Source: Hybos culiciformis
Taxonomy: Eukaryota; Arthropoda; Insecta; Diptera; Hybotidae
NCBI GenBank assembly: GCA_964007475.1
Contig: OZ023273.1
Coordinates: forward strand, 9,641,740 to 9,705,739
Reading direction: 5' to 3'
DNA: 64,000 bases
A program made the translations under genes and the position numbers. Below the pieces are notes generated by a model. The model saw only the letters and a list, made by a program, of their open reading frames with translations, had not been told where the DNA came from and ran no database searches. Positions 60,588 through 64,000 of this stretch are shown here, piece by piece (positions within the stretch are counted from its first letter, which is position 1; each line of letters begins with the position of its first letter).

Positions 60588-63500
60588 GATTTAACACTAT
60601 TTTTTTTGAAGTTCAAAAAAAATTTTTTTTTTTTTATAATCAAATAAAATTAATTGCGTTTTAATGGTTTTATAATTCTTCGTTTGTTAAAAAAAAAATT
60701 ATACTAAAATCTAAATTTTTGAAAATTAATTAATTAATTCATTTTCCTTATTTGAAAAATTTATCTTTTTTTTCTTTATTTCTTTAAAATTTATAGCTTA
60801 ATATAGAGTATTTTAATTATAACTATTATATTAATTAAAAGTTTGTTAAAATAAAATAAAAAAAAAAAATATTTTGATAAAGGCGGAAATTATTATGTCA
60901 AAATAATCATAAAAACGTATTTTTCCATATAAGAAAATTCTAAGCTTGAAAAACTTAGTATATTTTGAAAGAGAACTAATCGAAGACGTCTATTGAACAA
61001 TCTAATTGCAAACTGTAAGTCGCACATACATATATGTATCCAAAAGCACCAGAACAACTGTCAAGCCCATTAAACATTTACTCACCGCGTCTGGGAAATT
61101 AATAAACTAAATAAAAATAACTTTTTTTAAGCTCTAAATCCACTAATAATATAGTCCAAACTATATATATATATTTACTAAAAAATTATTTACAATTTAT
61201 AATTTAATTCAAGAGCAAATCATATGACATTATATGCGGCAATGAAAGAAACCAACGTCATGAAAATTACATATAAGTGTAAAGTGAAAATCTGATTATT
61301 TCATAATTTTTACAATAAAAAATTGTGACCTTTAAAAATATTAAATAAAAAAAATAAATAAATAAAAAATTATGTGATTACATTTTAAAATTAAACAAGT
61401 AATCAAAATAATCACTATACTTGCTTTTTTAAAAAACATAAACAGATATACATAATGTATTAAAGTAAATTTGCATTAATTTTTATTATGCTTTTTTCGA
61501 ATCTTTATATATATATAGTGCCATTTTATGTAAATATATAGGTATATAAATGTACAATCCGTATCAGTATATGTAACAGACAGAATAATAAGTAAAAAAA
61601 ATAAATAATCGGATATAAATGATAAATTATAATATTCATAATAATAAAGAGAAAACATTTTTTTTTTTTTGACACATTATGCTTTCTTTTGATTTTTGTT
61701 TTAATATAATTTTAGATTTTCTTTCATTTCACTTTTGATTTGATCATCGAGGGAAAAAATTTTAGAAATAATTTTATAGGTCGAGAAAAATTCACTAGTT
61801 ATTCAGAATTTTTTTTTTATATGTATAATATAGTTCTACTATAGTTCTACTATTCATATAATTAAAAAGGAAAAACACGATAAAAAAAAAGTGATATTTT
61901 ATATTATTATGTAGTCTTCAATTTTTCGGGATTATCGATATTTAAAAAAAAAACAAACCCTTTGATAACAAAATGTTTAGCTTGATTGCAGGTACCTATA
62001 CATATTAGAAACTTTTTATGTTATTATTATTGTGTTTTTATTTATCATTATTTCTATATAAACAGATATACCTTTTCAGTGATTTATCTGAATGAAATAA
62101 TATTTATGAATGCAAAACATTCAAAATTCATTATCAAATATATGGTAATAAAAAAACTACAAATTCCTTTTTAGCCAGCTATATATATTTGAAAAGATAA
62201 ATTTATTGCACTTTAAAAAAAAAAAACTGACTGAAATAATAACTTTTATGCTTTTTTTTTTTTTCTTCTAAAATTTATCTATACCTAGTTCTCAATTTAT
62301 TTTGTTCCAGTCTAGAAAATGGAAATTCATATTCAAATAATGTTGAAAATTTTTTAATATTTTATTGAAGAACCAGAAATATTTTTTTTTTCATATATTT
62401 ATCTCAATAACATTATAAATCAATAAATTTTCACTTTAACATATAGTTAACAAGAAAAAAAAAATAGAAAAAAAAGAAAAATCCTCTCAATATCTTATAT
62501 TTCTTATATGAAGGAAATATACACTTTTATACACATAAGTTAAATTTATAATTTAAAAAAATTTCAATTTTAAAGAAAAAAAAAATAAGAAAAAAGCAAT
62601 CTTCTCTTGTACTGTATTCCATGTTGGATGTATATAGAAAAAAAAATGTTTTTATTGCCAGTAGAGATTCAATGATTGCCAATATAATGTAAATATATTA
62701 ACTTTATTTTATAAATATTTAACAAAAAAAAAAAATAAAAAGAAGCAAATAACTTATTCAACTTAGTATTGTGATTATCCTGTCAAAACTCAAAGAAATT
62801 TTTCAATATATATGTACTACACATATATGGTAAGAATGGAAAATTCACGAATGGGAATATTAAACAAAATATGGTTTTTTGGAATCATTTTTTTGATTAA
62901 TCAAGACTTTTAGCTTTTTATTTACATTAAGTTGGCGCGATCAATCAAACAATAACTGCCCTGAAATTCATATTTATTTGCTTAAAAAATCCTTTAAAGC
63001 TCTTTCATTACTGCTTAAGTATAAATCAGCAAAAAAAAAGGGATAACCATAAATGTTATTTTTTCTGACACTTAGTTCTGTATTCGATGCTCGATCAACT
63101 AACTATCTGCAGCACCTACATACATAAATAGCAGTATGTATTTAAAAAAAATTATGTAAACTAAATGATTGGAATTAAAGAAAAAATTTACAAAATTAAA
63201 TTAAATATTATATTAGACATTAAATAAATCTTCTTATATTTTTATGTTTAATAATCATAATTGTCTTTTAGACTTTTTACTTGAATACTGTGGTTAAATT
63301 TTTTTTAACTTGTACCTTCCCAATTTCTGTAAACAAAGTACGCTAAAATATATAGGATTTATCAATACCATGGAACGGAAGACAATAAAATGCAAAATAA
63401 TATCTAGTAATAAAGCCTAACACGTTATACAACATGTGTTTTTTTTTATTTAAAAAAAAATCAAACTTTTGTCAATAACAAAAACTTCAGCTAACCTTTT

Positions 63501-64000
63501 TGAACATAAAAAAGTACTATAAAATTAAATAAACATTAAAAAAAATAAGGTAAGTCAACTAAAAATACACATAACATACTACTGTATTTGTAGCACTATA
63601 AACATCACTGAGATTAATTATAGACATATTGCAGACAAGAAAATGCGGGATATTTATAATGAAATCTGAGTGTAATAAAAAATTTTTTTTTTAAACTTTG
63701 ATGAAAATAAAGACATCATGAAAGTTAAGAATTAAAAGAATAATTTTTTTTTCTATAAATTTTCTAGTATGAATGAGATTCAAAAATCTATATTTTGCAG
63801 TATATTTCTATATGTCAGTATTAAGGATAAATTTTGGCACATATAATTGAGTTAAAAATCTGTATAACTAGGCCAATAAAATATAATCAAGATGAATTTA
63901 TAATTAGCTTAGAATTTTAAATTTATAATTTTAAACGATAAAATTAAAAAAAAAAAAAATGGTTGTATTATTTTATTATATGCAATACATTATATAAATC
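60588..64000. other. Gene-free right flank
   Basis: Would include the 5' UTR and promoter of the unknown gene right of 60587. Otherwise it is A+T-rich sequence with homopolymers, in which I see no coding sequence, RNA gene or transposon ends. ORFs at 61476-61658 and 61986-62174 are chance frames. Confidence 0.5.

Overview
The window is eukaryotic nuclear DNA from an insect, most likely a fly or midge, although the order cannot be fixed from sequence alone. It is extremely A+T-rich, with long A and T homopolymers. Genes are broken by GT..AG introns, there are many short inverted-repeat transposons, and the recognisable proteins (Mesh, IFT81, an Orb2-type CPEB, an XK-related membrane protein) form an animal and specifically arthropod-like set. 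There are no operons, CRISPR arrays or bacterial features.

Layout. On the minus strand, 10153 down to 2241 holds the first three coding exons of a mesh-like septate-junction gene, and the rest lies beyond the left edge. Its introns carry a Harbinger-type element with a 200-N assembly gap (756-1909) and a second inverted-repeat element with a tRNA-like core (4387-5309). A 9.6 kb gene-free stretch with two more small DNA elements (12987-13666, 15931-16431) separates it from a complete nine-exon IFT81 gene on the plus strand (19786-22553). About 12.8 kb of very A+T-rich, homopolymer-rich DNA follows, containing one inverted-repeat element (31531-31923). Next, on the minus strand, is a complete short reading frame for an Orb2/CPEB2-4-type RNA-binding protein (37459 down to 35314). 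Between this and an XK-related gene on the plus strand (43130-48977) lie an arthropod-type dispersed repeat and two small MITEs.

The right part is dominated by a structurally complete Ty3/gypsy-type LTR retrotransposon (51276-58511) with two 618-bp LTRs, a primer binding site, a small basic ORF, gag, pol and a polypurine tract, but no env. The end of gag contains a textbook -1 frameshift signal: the heptamer G GGA AAC, an 8-nt spacer and an 8-bp stem. The pol frame is open upstream across that site. To the right, a minus-strand first coding exon of an unrecognised gene starts at 60587; nothing else is seen up to the right edge.

The host genes are unrelated in function (gut junctions, cilia, translational control, membrane lipid scrambling or transport), so their proximity is ordinary gene order rather than a pathway. 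I found no clearly novel multi-gene system. The best leads are the retroelement's frameshift signal and hairpin-packed LTRs, the roughly 430-residue asparagine-rich insertion in the XK-related protein, the short CPEB start exon, and the palindromic tRNA-like core of the 4387-5309 element. Coordinates of splice sites were read by eye from consensus signals and frame, without transcript data.
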